DNA from: Micavibrio sp.
GTDB taxonomy: Bacteria > Pseudomonadota > Alphaproteobacteria > Micavibrionales > Micavibrionaceae
Direction: 5' to 3'
Assembly: GCA_002687495.1 (NCBI GenBank)
Contig: NZAJ01000025.1
Coordinates: 1 to 43,670 of the forward strand
Length of the DNA: 43,670 nt
The notes under the pieces were generated by a model, which saw only the letters and a list, made by a program, of their open reading frames with translations, made no database searches and had not been told where the DNA came from. This document shows positions 32,539-40,032 of this stretch, in pieces; the first letter of the stretch is position 1; each line of letters opens with the position of its first letter. The translations under genes were made by a program, and so were the position numbers.

Positions 32539-33705
32539 CTAATTATGCAAACTATTCCTAACCTTATCAATAATTTCTTGCGGCAAATCAAAACTTTTAC
32601 CCTCATCACAAGCTTCTCGAATATGCATCGATAAAGGCACAGCGCCTAAAAAATCAATACCAAGCTTCTCAGCTTCTCTAGCCGCGCCACCATGCCCAAA
32701 AATATGCTCTTCATGCCCACAATTAGAACAAATATGCGTACTCATATTCTCAATCAAACCTAAAACTGGCACATTCGTCGCCTCAAACATCTGCACGCCG
32801 CGCCGCGCATCTGCTAAAGCCAAATCTTGCGGCGTCGATACTATAATAGCGCCATCAACATCAATCTTTTGAGCCAAGGTAAGCTGCGCATCCCCTGTCC
32901 CTGGGGGCATATCAACAATTAAGACATCTAGAAGATCATCTGCACCGCCATCACCCTCATTCCAGCGTACGTCTCTAAAAAATTGATAAATCGCACTCTG
33001 CACCATAGGGCCGCGCCACACCAACGCTTTAGCAGTATCAACCATAAAACCGATCGACATAATCTTGAGACCGTACGCATTCCCCTCAACCTCAATTTTG
33101 GGAGGAATAATCTTATTTTCATCATCTATTTTTGGTTTTTGGCCACCCTCCACCTCAACTAGACCAGAGAGTATATTTTGGCTTGGACCATAAATATCAG
33201 CATCCAATATACCAATTTTTAATTGGCTATTTTTAGATAAATTATACGCCAATGCCATTGATATAGTTGACTTACCTACCCCACCCTTACCAGATGAGAC
33301 AACTATAATTTTCTTTACAGGCACTTTTAATCTAGGATTTTTATCCATGCCATGCGGATCTATTTTAGCCTTATCTTTTTGCGCGCCTGCTTGAGGATTT
33401 TCCTTATGCGCTTTTACAGCGTTGTACGTCTCCTCACCAGCAGCACGTTCAGCCGTTAAAATAGCACTCACCTTCTTAACACCTTTCAAGCGCTTCACCA
33501 CATCTTCGGCGCGCTGCCTTAAGGGCTCCATTGAAGCTGCACGTTCAGGATCAACCTCTATCATAAAGATAACATCGCCCTCTTGAGACAAGCTCAAACC
33601 CGAAATCATATTTAAAGCAACAATATCAGCCCCCTGCGCATCATCTTTAACACCGCGCAAAGCCTGCAAAACATCGTCTTTTTCTACTGCTTTTTTAAAC
33701 CACAT
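32539..33705 (-). CDS. mrp: Mrp/ApbC-family iron-sulfur carrier ATPase
   Basis: P-loop ATPase that carries Fe-S clusters to target proteins. An N-terminal MIP18-like (DUF59) domain (about 1-90, DVLQALRGVKD, ISGLSLSQEGDVIFMIEVDP) is followed by a variable charged linker and the NTPase domain from about 130. Seen there are the deviant Walker A SSGKGGVGKSTIS (about 137-149), DADIYGPSQ, VDMPPGTGDAQLT, LIENMSTHICSNCGHEEHIFG with the CxxC cluster site, and FLGAVPLS. Met 33705 is chosen over 33762 because it has GAGG five bases upstream and starts where the family does (388 residues). Divergent from hflK. Confidence 0.9.
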   Translation of the reverse strand: MWFKKAVEKDDVLQALRGVKDDAQGADIVALNMISGLSLSQEGDVIFMIEVDPERAASMEPLRQRAEDVVKRLKGVKKVSAILTAERAAGEETYNAVKAHKENPQAGAQKDKAKIDPHGMDKNPRLKVPVKKIIVVSSGKGGVGKSTISMALAYNLSKNSQLKIGILDADIYGPSQNILSGLVEVEGGQKPKIDDENKIIPPKIEVEGNAYGLKIMSIGFMVDTAKALVWRGPMVQSAIYQFFRDVRWNEGDGGADDLLDVLIVDMPPGTGDAQLTLAQKIDVDGAIIVSTPQDLALADARRGVQMFEATNVPVLGLIENMSTHICSNCGHEEHIFGHGGAAREAEKLGIDFLGAVPLSMHIREACDEGKSFDLPQEIIDKVRNSLHN

Positions 33706-33844
33706 AAAAACCTCATCAGCCCTTGATTTAAACGCTAAATAGCATATTCTAAGTAGCAGCAAAGTGAGGGCCGTTTATTTCACTACTACAGTAGCAAATA
33801 CACCGCACAGAAAATAAATCAACCATGAAAGAGGAATGGCATAA

Positions 33845-34978
33845 ATGGGTCGCGACGACAAACCAGATAACGGAAAGCAAAATCCTTGGGGTAGCCCTGG
33901 CAACAATAACGGCCGTGGAAGACGCCCATCTGGCTCAAATGGAGGCCATTCAGGCCAACAGCCCCCTGACTTAGATGAAATGCTAAAACAGGCTCAAGAA
34001 AATTTCCGCAATGTTATGCCTGGCAATTTCAAAGGCGCCCCGCTTATCTTCATCGCTATAATTGGCGTAGCCCTACTTTGGCTTTCAAGCGGTATCTATT
34101 TTGTTCAACCAGGTGAATACTCGGTCGTTCAGCGTTTTGGCGCTTGGTCACGCACACAAACAGAGCCAGGCCCAGGCTATCACTGGCCTAGCCCACTCGA
34201 AACAGCGAGCATCATCAATGTTGAAGAGATCCGCCGCATGAATATCGGCTTTGTCGAAGCTTACTCTCGCAACGGCTCATCCGCGCGCCGCGACATCTCT
34301 GAAGAAAGCCTCATGCTCACTTCTGACCGCAACATCGTTGACCTAGACCTAGTTATTCAATGGAACATTAAAAGCGCTGAAGATTACCTATTTGAAATTC
34401 GCGATCAAGAAAACACAATTAAAAAAGTCGCAGAAAGCGCGATCCGTGAAGTTGTAGGGCAAACAGATATGTTCCCAATCATCACAACAAGCCGTGCTGC
34501 TGTGGCCGATGCTGCAAAAAAGATTATTCAGGATAACCTTGATCAATATAAATCAGGTGTAAATATCACGCAGGTTCTTATTGAGCGCGCAGAAGTACAC
34601 CCAGATGTTCAGGCTGCCTTCCAAGATGTGCAATCTGCAAAACAAGATGCTGAAGATGTTCAAAACCGCGCAAACGCATATCGTGAAGACATCTTGCCAC
34701 GCGCACGTGGTCAAGCGATCCAAATGACGCAAGAGGCTGAAGGTTATAAGCAATCAGTTATTGCCCGTGCAAATGGTGACGCCGATCGCTTCAACGCTGT
34801 TTTAGAAGCTTACCAAAGCGGCAAAGACGTAACAAAAGAGCGTATCTATATTGAGACAATGGAAAACATACTTAAAAACGCAAATAAAATCATCCTTGAT
34901 GATAAAGCGGGTACAGGCGTTGTTCCCTACCTCCCACTCAATGAGATGAAGCCAGCCTCTGGCAAAAGCTCAAACTAA
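33845..34978 (+). CDS. hflK: FtsH protease modulator HflK
   Basis: Membrane-bound SPFH/prohibitin-family protein that with HflC forms a cage around FtsH and limits its access to membrane proteins. The 377 residues begin with a Gly/Asn/Pro-rich cytoplasmic stretch (DDKPDNGKQNPWGSPGNN), one membrane helix (about 60-80, PLIFIAIIGVALLWLSSGIYF), then the SPFH domain, opening with QPGEYSVVQRFGAWSRTQTEPGPGYHWPSP and NVEEIRRMNIGF. An Ala/Gln/Glu-rich coiled coil (DVQSAKQDAEDVQNRANAYRE) follows. AGAGGA precedes the ATG by 9 bases. hflC follows after 49 bases in the same operon. Confidence 0.95.
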   Translation: MGRDDKPDNGKQNPWGSPGNNNGRGRRPSGSNGGHSGQQPPDLDEMLKQAQENFRNVMPGNFKGAPLIFIAIIGVALLWLSSGIYFVQPGEYSVVQRFGAWSRTQTEPGPGYHWPSPLETASIINVEEIRRMNIGFVEAYSRNGSSARRDISEESLMLTSDRNIVDLDLVIQWNIKSAEDYLFEIRDQENTIKKVAESAIREVVGQTDMFPIITTSRAAVADAAKKIIQDNLDQYKSGVNITQVLIERAEVHPDVQAAFQDVQSAKQDAEDVQNRANAYREDILPRARGQAIQMTQEAEGYKQSVIARANGDADRFNAVLEAYQSGKDVTKERIYIETMENILKNANKIILDDKAGTGVVPYLPLNEMKPASGKSSN

Positions 34979-35027
34979 TACGAAGAAGACAACGAACAAA
35001 AGACTTAAAACTTAAGGACTTGAAATT

Positions 35028-35975
35028 ATGAATAAAACTCTAATCGCCCTTCTCGCCATTATCGCCGTAGCATTAATTGGCGCTTCGCAAATCTTCTTTG
35101 TTGTTGATCAGCGTGAACAAGCCATTGTCCTACAGCTCGGCTCTCCTGTTGGGGACGTAAAAGGCCCAGGCCTGCACCTCAAGCTACCAATGATCCAATC
35201 GGTTCAGTATTTTGACAAACGCATTCTCTCCGTTGACCCTGCACCGGCGCAGGTCGTTATTTCCTCTGCAGATATCACACCGATGAGCGCAGGCGAAGAG
35301 AGCGAGAGCACTGAAAGCGCTTCAACAAATCAAGATGCCGTAAATGTAACAGGTGAACCAATCATCCTCGATACATTTGCACGATACAAAATCAGCGATC
35401 CCCTACAATTCCTAAAGACGCTTCGTACAATTGGCGCAGCGAATTCTAGACTAGAGAACATCCTTAACGATGCAACTCGCGCAGAATTAGGTAAGACCAG
35501 CCTTCAACAACTACTCTCACCGGCCAGAACCGCTGTCATGCATGATATTTTGAACCGCGTTAACGCAAATGTTCAAAAAGATAATCTTGGTATTGAGATA
35601 GTTGACGTCCGCATCGTGAGAGCTGACCTCACATCAGATCTTAGAACATCAACTGTTCGCCGTATGATCTCACAGCTTAAAGAGCGCGCGACAGAAACAC
35701 GTGCTAAAGGTGAAGAGCGCGCACTCGAAATCCGCTCTACAGCGGAAAAAGAGCGTACTGTGATCATAGCAGAAGCTGAACGCGATTCTCAGATCCTCAA
35801 AGGTCAAGGCGATAAAGAAGCTATCCAAGTCTATGCGAACGCCTTCAACAAAGATAAGGATTTCTACTCATTCTTCCGTTCAATGGAAGCTTACAGCAAG
35901 ACGCTTTCTGATCCAGAAACACGCCTCATTTTGTCACCTGACAGTGCGTTCTTTAAGCACTTCTCAGAGCAGTAA
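35028..35975 (+). CDS. hflC: FtsH protease modulator HflC
   Basis: Partner of HflK. 315 residues: an N-terminal membrane helix (about 4-25), then an SPFH domain starting VVDQREQAIVLQLGSPVGDVK and GPGLHLKLPMIQSVQYFDKRIL, and a C-terminal helix rich in charged residues (RATETRAKGEERALEIRSTAEKE). An insertion of about 40 residues rich in Ser, Thr and Glu (ITPMSAGEESESTESASTNQ) separates the first strands from TGEPIILDTFARYKI, longer than in E. coli HflC. AAGGA 9 bases upstream. No clear terminator follows. Confidence 0.94.
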   Translation: MNKTLIALLAIIAVALIGASQIFFVVDQREQAIVLQLGSPVGDVKGPGLHLKLPMIQSVQYFDKRILSVDPAPAQVVISSADITPMSAGEESESTESASTNQDAVNVTGEPIILDTFARYKISDPLQFLKTLRTIGAANSRLENILNDATRAELGKTSLQQLLSPARTAVMHDILNRVNANVQKDNLGIEIVDVRIVRADLTSDLRTSTVRRMISQLKERATETRAKGEERALEIRSTAEKERTVIIAEAERDSQILKGQGDKEAIQVYANAFNKDKDFYSFFRSMEAYSKTLSDPETRLILSPDSAFFKHFSEQ

Positions 35976-36367
35976 TAGCTTTAATAAAAGGATATACTCA
36001 TTACGATCAAGCCCCATAAATTTCGTTGAGCCGCTTAAAAAGCTTTTCTTAATCTTTCTTTGCTAGACTTAATTTATTGGGCTTATCAATAAAATATAAA
36101 TCACTTCCACATAAGGGGCGCGGCATGACATCTGCATCAAAAATTCTAATCGCATTTAAAGAAACTGGCTCTGAGATCACATCATCTCATTCAAGCCATA
36201 ATGAGCACAGCGCGCATTCTTAAAATCCGTCTAAATGCGTTTAAGTACCCTCACAAAAACCAATAGCGTATAATCTATATTTATACATTGAGAGCGCTTG
36301 ACCTCACTACCCTACAGGCCTAGTCTCTATCATATATCGTAATCCACAAATGATAGAGGTTTATACT
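35976..36367. other. intergenic region hflC-degP
   Basis: About 390 bases. It holds one small ORF with a good ribosome binding site (36125-36223, listed separately) and an AT-rich remainder. The AAGCTTTTCTTAATCTTTC stretch near 36040 is T-rich but I see no firm stem for a terminator. An AGAGG site just before 36368 belongs to degP. Confidence 0.5.
36125..36223 (+). CDS. possible 32-residue His-rich peptide
   Basis: Short ORF beginning MTSASKILIAFKETGSE with AAGGGG 7 bases before the ATG. The last 13 residues hold four histidines spaced three apart (SHSSHNEHSAHS), a pattern that could bind metal. No family recognised. It is kept because of the good ribosome binding site and because nothing else explains the gap, but it may be chance. 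Confidence 0.35.
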   Translation: MTSASKILIAFKETGSEITSSHSSHNEHSAHS

Positions 36368-37888
36368 ATGCGTGTATCACTATTGAGTACTGCTCTTGTT
36401 CTTTCACTTATAGGCACTTCACTTCCTATCACGAGCTTACAGGCTCAAGATGTTATCCAAGCCAGCAAAAATGCGCCGGAAGTTACCCAAACTCCAGGAA
36501 GCTTTGCAGATCTAGCGGAACATCTTCTCCCCGCCGTTGTGAATATTTCATCAACACAAAAAGCGCAAAGCGAAGCGGAAATCCAAGATATGCCTGCAAT
36601 GCCAGGCTTACCAGAAGGCTCACCTTTTGAGCATTTCTTTGAAGAATTTATGGATCGTCGTATACCGAACATGCCAATGGAACCTCAAGCATCCCTAGGT
36701 TCTGGCTTTATCATCGACGCAAAGAACGGCTATATCATTACAAACAACCACGTTGTTAAAGACGCCGAAGAAGTCCGCGTTACATTTCATGATGATGAAA
36801 CAGTCGACGCTGAAATCATCGGCCATGATGAAAAAACGGATATCGCCGTTCTAAAAGTTGATACCAAAGGAAAATCTTTAACTGAAGTCCATTTAGGCGA
36901 TAGCGATGCTATTCGCGTAGGCGACTGGATTTTAGCCATCGGCAATCCTTTTGGACTTGGCGGCACTGTAACCGCCGGCATCATCTCCGCGCGCGCACGT
37001 GATATCAGCTCTGGCCCTTATGATGATTTCTTACAAACAGATGCATCGATTAACCGCGGTAATTCAGGTGGGCCAATGTTTAACCTTAAAGGCGAGGTTA
37101 TCGGCATTAACACCGCTATATTCTCACCTTCTGGCGGATCAATTGGTATTGGCTTTGCCATCCCTTCAGCACTCGCCAAAACAGTGATTAATCAAATCAT
37201 TGAATATGGCCGCACACGCCGTGGTTGGCTAGGCGTTCGCATTCAGCACGTCACTGAGGAAATAGCCGAGAGCCTTGGTCTAGAAGAGCCTATAGGCGCA
37301 CTCGTCGCCAGCGTAACACCTGACGGCCCATCGGAGAAAGCAGGCCTCATGCTTGGCGATATTATCCTAGAGCTTAACGGTAAAAAAGTTAAAGAAATGC
37401 GAGAGCTCCCTAGACTTGTAGCCGAAACACCGATCGATTCAGAAGCCAAAATCACTTATTGGCGTGATGGTAAAAAGCGAACAACAACTGTTCATATCGG
37501 TGAATTAGAAAAAGCCGAAGAAACAGGCCTTATTACACAAAATGATACTGGCCCTGAGCAAAATAATGGCACTGCCGGCCAAGAAATCGAGGAATTAGGC
37601 ATTACAGTTGCCAAGCTTTCAGATGCACTACGCTCACAATTCGGTGTAGTCCAAAACGCAAAAGGCCTACTCATCACAGCCATTGAGCCACGCTCTCAAG
37701 CTGCACAAAAAGGCTTATTCGAAGGCGATGTCATCGAAGAAGTTAACCAAGCCAAAGTTGAAGAGCCAGCAGATCTACAAAAGGCCATCAAAAAGGCTCA
37801 AAAAGCTGGCCGCAGCTCAATATTGATGCTCATTAACCGAGACGGCGATTCACGCTTCATCGCCATAAAAATAGATGACAAAGAGTAA
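36368..37888 (+). CDS. degP: periplasmic serine protease DegP/HtrA
   Basis: Do-type protease/chaperone for misfolded envelope proteins. From Met 36368 the 506 residues start with a signal peptide (MRVSLLSTALVLSLIGTSL, cleavage near LQAQD). The trypsin-like domain has the triad His128 (TNNHVV), Asp158 (KTDIAVLKV) and Ser233 (NRGNSGGPMFN). Two PDZ domains follow (about 265-365, RRGWLGVRIQHV; and about 405-500, GLLITAIEPRSQAAQKGL). The upstream in-frame ATG at 36350 is not used here, because AGAGG lies 8 bases before 36368. Its end overlaps the GNAT gene by 14 bases. The hflK-hflC-degP order is typical for alphaproteobacteria. Confidence 0.94.
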   Translation: MRVSLLSTALVLSLIGTSLPITSLQAQDVIQASKNAPEVTQTPGSFADLAEHLLPAVVNISSTQKAQSEAEIQDMPAMPGLPEGSPFEHFFEEFMDRRIPNMPMEPQASLGSGFIIDAKNGYIITNNHVVKDAEEVRVTFHDDETVDAEIIGHDEKTDIAVLKVDTKGKSLTEVHLGDSDAIRVGDWILAIGNPFGLGGTVTAGIISARARDISSGPYDDFLQTDASINRGNSGGPMFNLKGEVIGINTAIFSPSGGSIGIGFAIPSALAKTVINQIIEYGRTRRGWLGVRIQHVTEEIAESLGLEEPIGALVASVTPDGPSEKAGLMLGDIILELNGKKVKEMRELPRLVAETPIDSEAKITYWRDGKKRTTTVHIGELEKAEETGLITQNDTGPEQNNGTAGQEIEELGITVAKLSDALRSQFGVVQNAKGLLITAIEPRSQAAQKGLFEGDVIEEVNQAKVEEPADLQKAIKKAQKAGRSSILMLINRDGDSRFIAIKIDDKE

Positions 37889-38423
37889 AGACACTAAGCT
37901 CACATCATTAAGATTAAACTACCGCCTCATTTCATCCCAAGATGAGGCGGATGTTTTTGAAACCCTTAATGATAAAAAGACATGCGACATTATTTATTTC
38001 CTGTCATGGCCAATGAATATAGAACAAGCGCGCTGGTGGTGTAGCCGCTCTGAAAACGCATATAAAAATGGCGAATTTCACTTCATTGCCCACCATAAAG
38101 AAACTGGGCAGCCCATAGGCTGCATAGGCCTTCACCCAGACACAGAAAACCCTGCCAGCCTAGAAACTGGCTATTGGGTCAGCCCAAAGGCACAGGGCCA
38201 AGGCTTTGCTTATGAAATGCTAAATACGATCATCGATTACGCTCAAAACGAGCTTAAAGCACATGAGATTTTTGCCGTAACAGATCGCAGCAATAATCCT
38301 TCAAAGAATTTACTCGAAAAATCTGGCATCCTTTATGCTGGAACACGTGACATCACACGCCCAGATGGAAGCATTAGACTATCAAATTATTACTCTAGAA
38401 AGTTAAAAATCGATCACTCATAA
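37875..38423 (+). CDS. RimJ/RimL-type GNAT acetyltransferase
   Basis: 182-residue GNAT of the ribosomal-protein-alanine acetyltransferase type (Acetyltransf_3). Seen: LTSLRLNYRLISSQDEADV, MNIEQARWWCSRSE, PIGCIGLHPD, ETGYWVSPKAQGQGFAYEML (motif A with the acetyl-CoA loop QGQGFA), and NNPSKNLLEKSGILYAGT (motif B). Substrate unknown; small molecules or protein N-termini are both possible. The start codon lies inside the degP end (14-base overlap), so it is translationally coupled. Its tail overlaps the small Fur-box gene on the other strand by 10 bases. Confidence 0.83.
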   Translation: MTKSKDTKLTSLRLNYRLISSQDEADVFETLNDKKTCDIIYFLSWPMNIEQARWWCSRSENAYKNGEFHFIAHHKETGQPIGCIGLHPDTENPASLETGYWVSPKAQGQGFAYEMLNTIIDYAQNELKAHEIFAVTDRSNNPSKNLLEKSGILYAGTRDITRPDGSIRLSNYYSRKLKIDHS

Positions 38424-38638
38424 AATGCTGTAATCATTTTGAGCGCGCTATCTGCTGTGAGAAATTCAGGCAATAAAACGCTAACCTCTCGCCCCGTTTG
38501 CTCATTAAGATAAATATCCTTAAGCCCGCAATTCATCTTAATCGTAAAACCATTCTCATGCGCAGCTTTTTCAATAAGAAAATTCACCGCATCACTCTCA
38601 CTCAAAGAACCGCACTCAATAGTTTTATGATCACCCAT
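38414..38638 (-). CDS. small hypothetical protein behind a Fur box
   Basis: 74 residues, not recognised. It begins MGDHKTIECGSLSESDAVNF and ends LLPEFLTADSALKMITAFYE; acidic, no signal peptide or membrane segment, with two cysteines (Cys9 and Cys37). A near-perfect Fur operator (38678-38692) lies 40 bases upstream of its start, so it is probably made under iron limitation. Its 3' end overlaps the GNAT gene end by 10 bases. What it does is unknown. Confidence 0.62.
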   Translation of the reverse strand: MGDHKTIECGSLSESDAVNFLIEKAAHENGFTIKMNCGLKDIYLNEQTGREVSVLLPEFLTADSALKMITAFYE

Positions 38639-38677
38639 ATCGAATCCTTATTGCTAAATGATTGAATTACATTTTAA

Positions 38678-38692
38678 TGAGAATGATTATCA
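38678..38692. promoter_or_regulatory. Fur box
   Basis: TGAGAATGATTATCA differs at one position from the 7-1-7 Fur consensus TGATAATNATTATCA. It lies 40 bases upstream of the minus-strand 74-residue gene and 50 bases upstream of miaA on the plus strand, so it could control either. Confidence 0.75.
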
Positions 38693-38741
38693 TTTACAAG
38701 TGATTTATCACATATATCTAGCCATATAAAAAAGCTCTGCT

Positions 38742-39632
38742 ATGATAGCCGCCATGAGCAGCACAGCCCAAAAAATTCCGATCCACATAGTATGCGGCCC
38801 AACAGCCAGCGGCAAATCAGCCAAGGCCATAGAAATGGCTGAGACGCTGAATGGCGTTATTATCAATTGCGATTCACAGCAAATATATAACGGGCTCCCA
38901 ATTATAGGGGCACAGCCACCACAAGAAGACTTAGAGCGCGTACCACATAAACTTTACGCACATCTACACCCAAATGAAGTCTGCTCAGCTGGCAATTGGC
39001 GGGAAATAGCCTTGCCTGTAATAAAAAACGTCATAGAACAAGATAAAACGCCTATCATCTGTGGAGGCACAGGGCTCTATATAAAAGCCCTCATTGATGG
39101 CCTCTCGCCTATGCCGGATATTCCAGATCAGGTCCGTCAAAAAGTTGTTAAGCGATATGAGCAATTAGGCGCAGAAACATTCTACAAAGAACTTCAAGAT
39201 AAAGACCCTATCATGGCCGAACGTTTCCACGTCAACCATAAAGCCCGCATTATACGCGCTATGGAAGTCATAGAAGCCACAGGAAAAAGCTTAAGCGAGT
39301 GGCAAAAGCTTCCTAGAGATAAACCACCTGAAAATTGGGATTTTAAAATCACAAAAGTCCTACCCTCGCGTGAAGATCTATATAAACGCTGCAATCAACG
39401 CTTTGATCTCATGATGGATATGGGCGCATTAGAAGAAGCTCAACATTTTCATGAACGTATTATCTCAGGCGAGATAAATGAGAATGTCCCTTTCGCTAAA
39501 GCGCTCGGTTTTAAGCAGCTACGAATGTATATAACTGGCGAATGGAGCTTAGATTTTGCAATAGAGCGTGCAAAAGCAGACACCCGCCACTACGCTAAAC
39601 GACAAAATACTTGGTTCACAAACCAGATCTAG
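38742..39632 (+). CDS. miaA: tRNA dimethylallyltransferase
   Basis: Adds a dimethylallyl group to A37 of tRNAs reading UNN codons. The 296 residues show the P-loop IVCGPTASGKSAKA, INCDSQQIYNGLPIIGAQP, HLHPNEVCSAGNWRE, ICGGTGLYIKALIDGLS, and the C-terminal PFAKALGFKQLRMYITGE and RHYAKRQNTWF, all typical of MiaA. A second in-frame ATG at 38754 is an equally possible start, and TATGAT overlapping 38740-38745 could even be a -10 box. Neither has a ribosome binding site. A Fur box lies upstream, probably serving the divergent gene. Confidence 0.93.
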   Translation: MIAAMSSTAQKIPIHIVCGPTASGKSAKAIEMAETLNGVIINCDSQQIYNGLPIIGAQPPQEDLERVPHKLYAHLHPNEVCSAGNWREIALPVIKNVIEQDKTPIICGGTGLYIKALIDGLSPMPDIPDQVRQKVVKRYEQLGAETFYKELQDKDPIMAERFHVNHKARIIRAMEVIEATGKSLSEWQKLPRDKPPENWDFKITKVLPSREDLYKRCNQRFDLMMDMGALEEAQHFHERIISGEINENVPFAKALGFKQLRMYITGEWSLDFAIERAKADTRHYAKRQNTWFTNQI

Positions 39633-39680
39633 GTAATATTATTATCTAATCACACCACCAATATTACAATTAATTACAAC

Positions 39681-39698
39681 AAATGAAATTTTTCATTT
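39681..39698. promoter_or_regulatory. inverted repeat upstream of the ilv leader
   Basis: AAATGAAA (39681-39688) and TTTCATTT (39691-39698), a perfect 8-bp inverted repeat with 2-base spacing, overlapping the upstream edge of the likely -35 box (TTGCGT, 39697-39702). It could be an operator. Confidence 0.4.
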
Positions 39699-39731
39699 GC
39701 GTTCAACAACCCAATACGCTATCAACAATCC

Positions 39732-39809
39732 ATGATGAAGAAAATAAACGTTCTACTAAATGTCGTGCTGCTCGTGGTCCTGCTCAAAAAGGAGGCGCCG
39801 CACGGTTAG
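39732..39809 (+). CDS. ilv leader peptide (attenuation)
   Basis: 25 codons beginning MMKKINVLL with 12 of 25 residues Leu, Val or Ile in a dense run (LLNVVLLVVLL), then KKEAPHG and TAG. This is the classic make-up of a branched-chain amino acid attenuation leader. It stands just before a terminator and about 220 bases before ilvB. No ribosome binding site is seen. TTGCGT (39697) and TATCAA (39720) with a 17-base spacer would place the transcript start at or next to the ATG, so it may be read leaderless. Confidence 0.82.
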   Translation: MMKKINVLLNVVLLVVLLKKEAPHG

Positions 39810-39841
39810 TTATGCGAATAACACAATAAACCGACAAGCAG

Positions 39842-39871
39842 CGCCCTCGCCAGAAAAGCAGGGCGTTTTTT
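39842..39871 (+). terminator. ilv attenuator terminator
   Basis: CGCCCT (39842-39847) pairs with AGGGCG (39860-39865), followed by six T. When Leu, Val or Ile charged tRNA is short, a ribosome stalled on the leader should allow an alternative fold and read-through to ilvB. The remaining bases to 40032 show only AT-rich sequence. Confidence 0.82.
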
Positions 39872-40032
39872 ATTGCCATCACCTGATGAAAAAGTTACAA
39901 ACAACGCAAATATTAAGCTTATCTCTTACTTTTATAAGAATATATGCATAATCTCTGCAGCGTACGTATAAAAATTATATTTGAGCCGTAGCAAAACTAC
40001 ACTCGCCTTAAGGAAAAACATAAGGAAAAAAC

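Noticed and set aside
39633-39667. AT-only inverted repeat GTAATATT/AATATTAC after miaA as a terminator
   Set aside because: The stem is AT-only with a 19-base loop and no T run; too weak to call.
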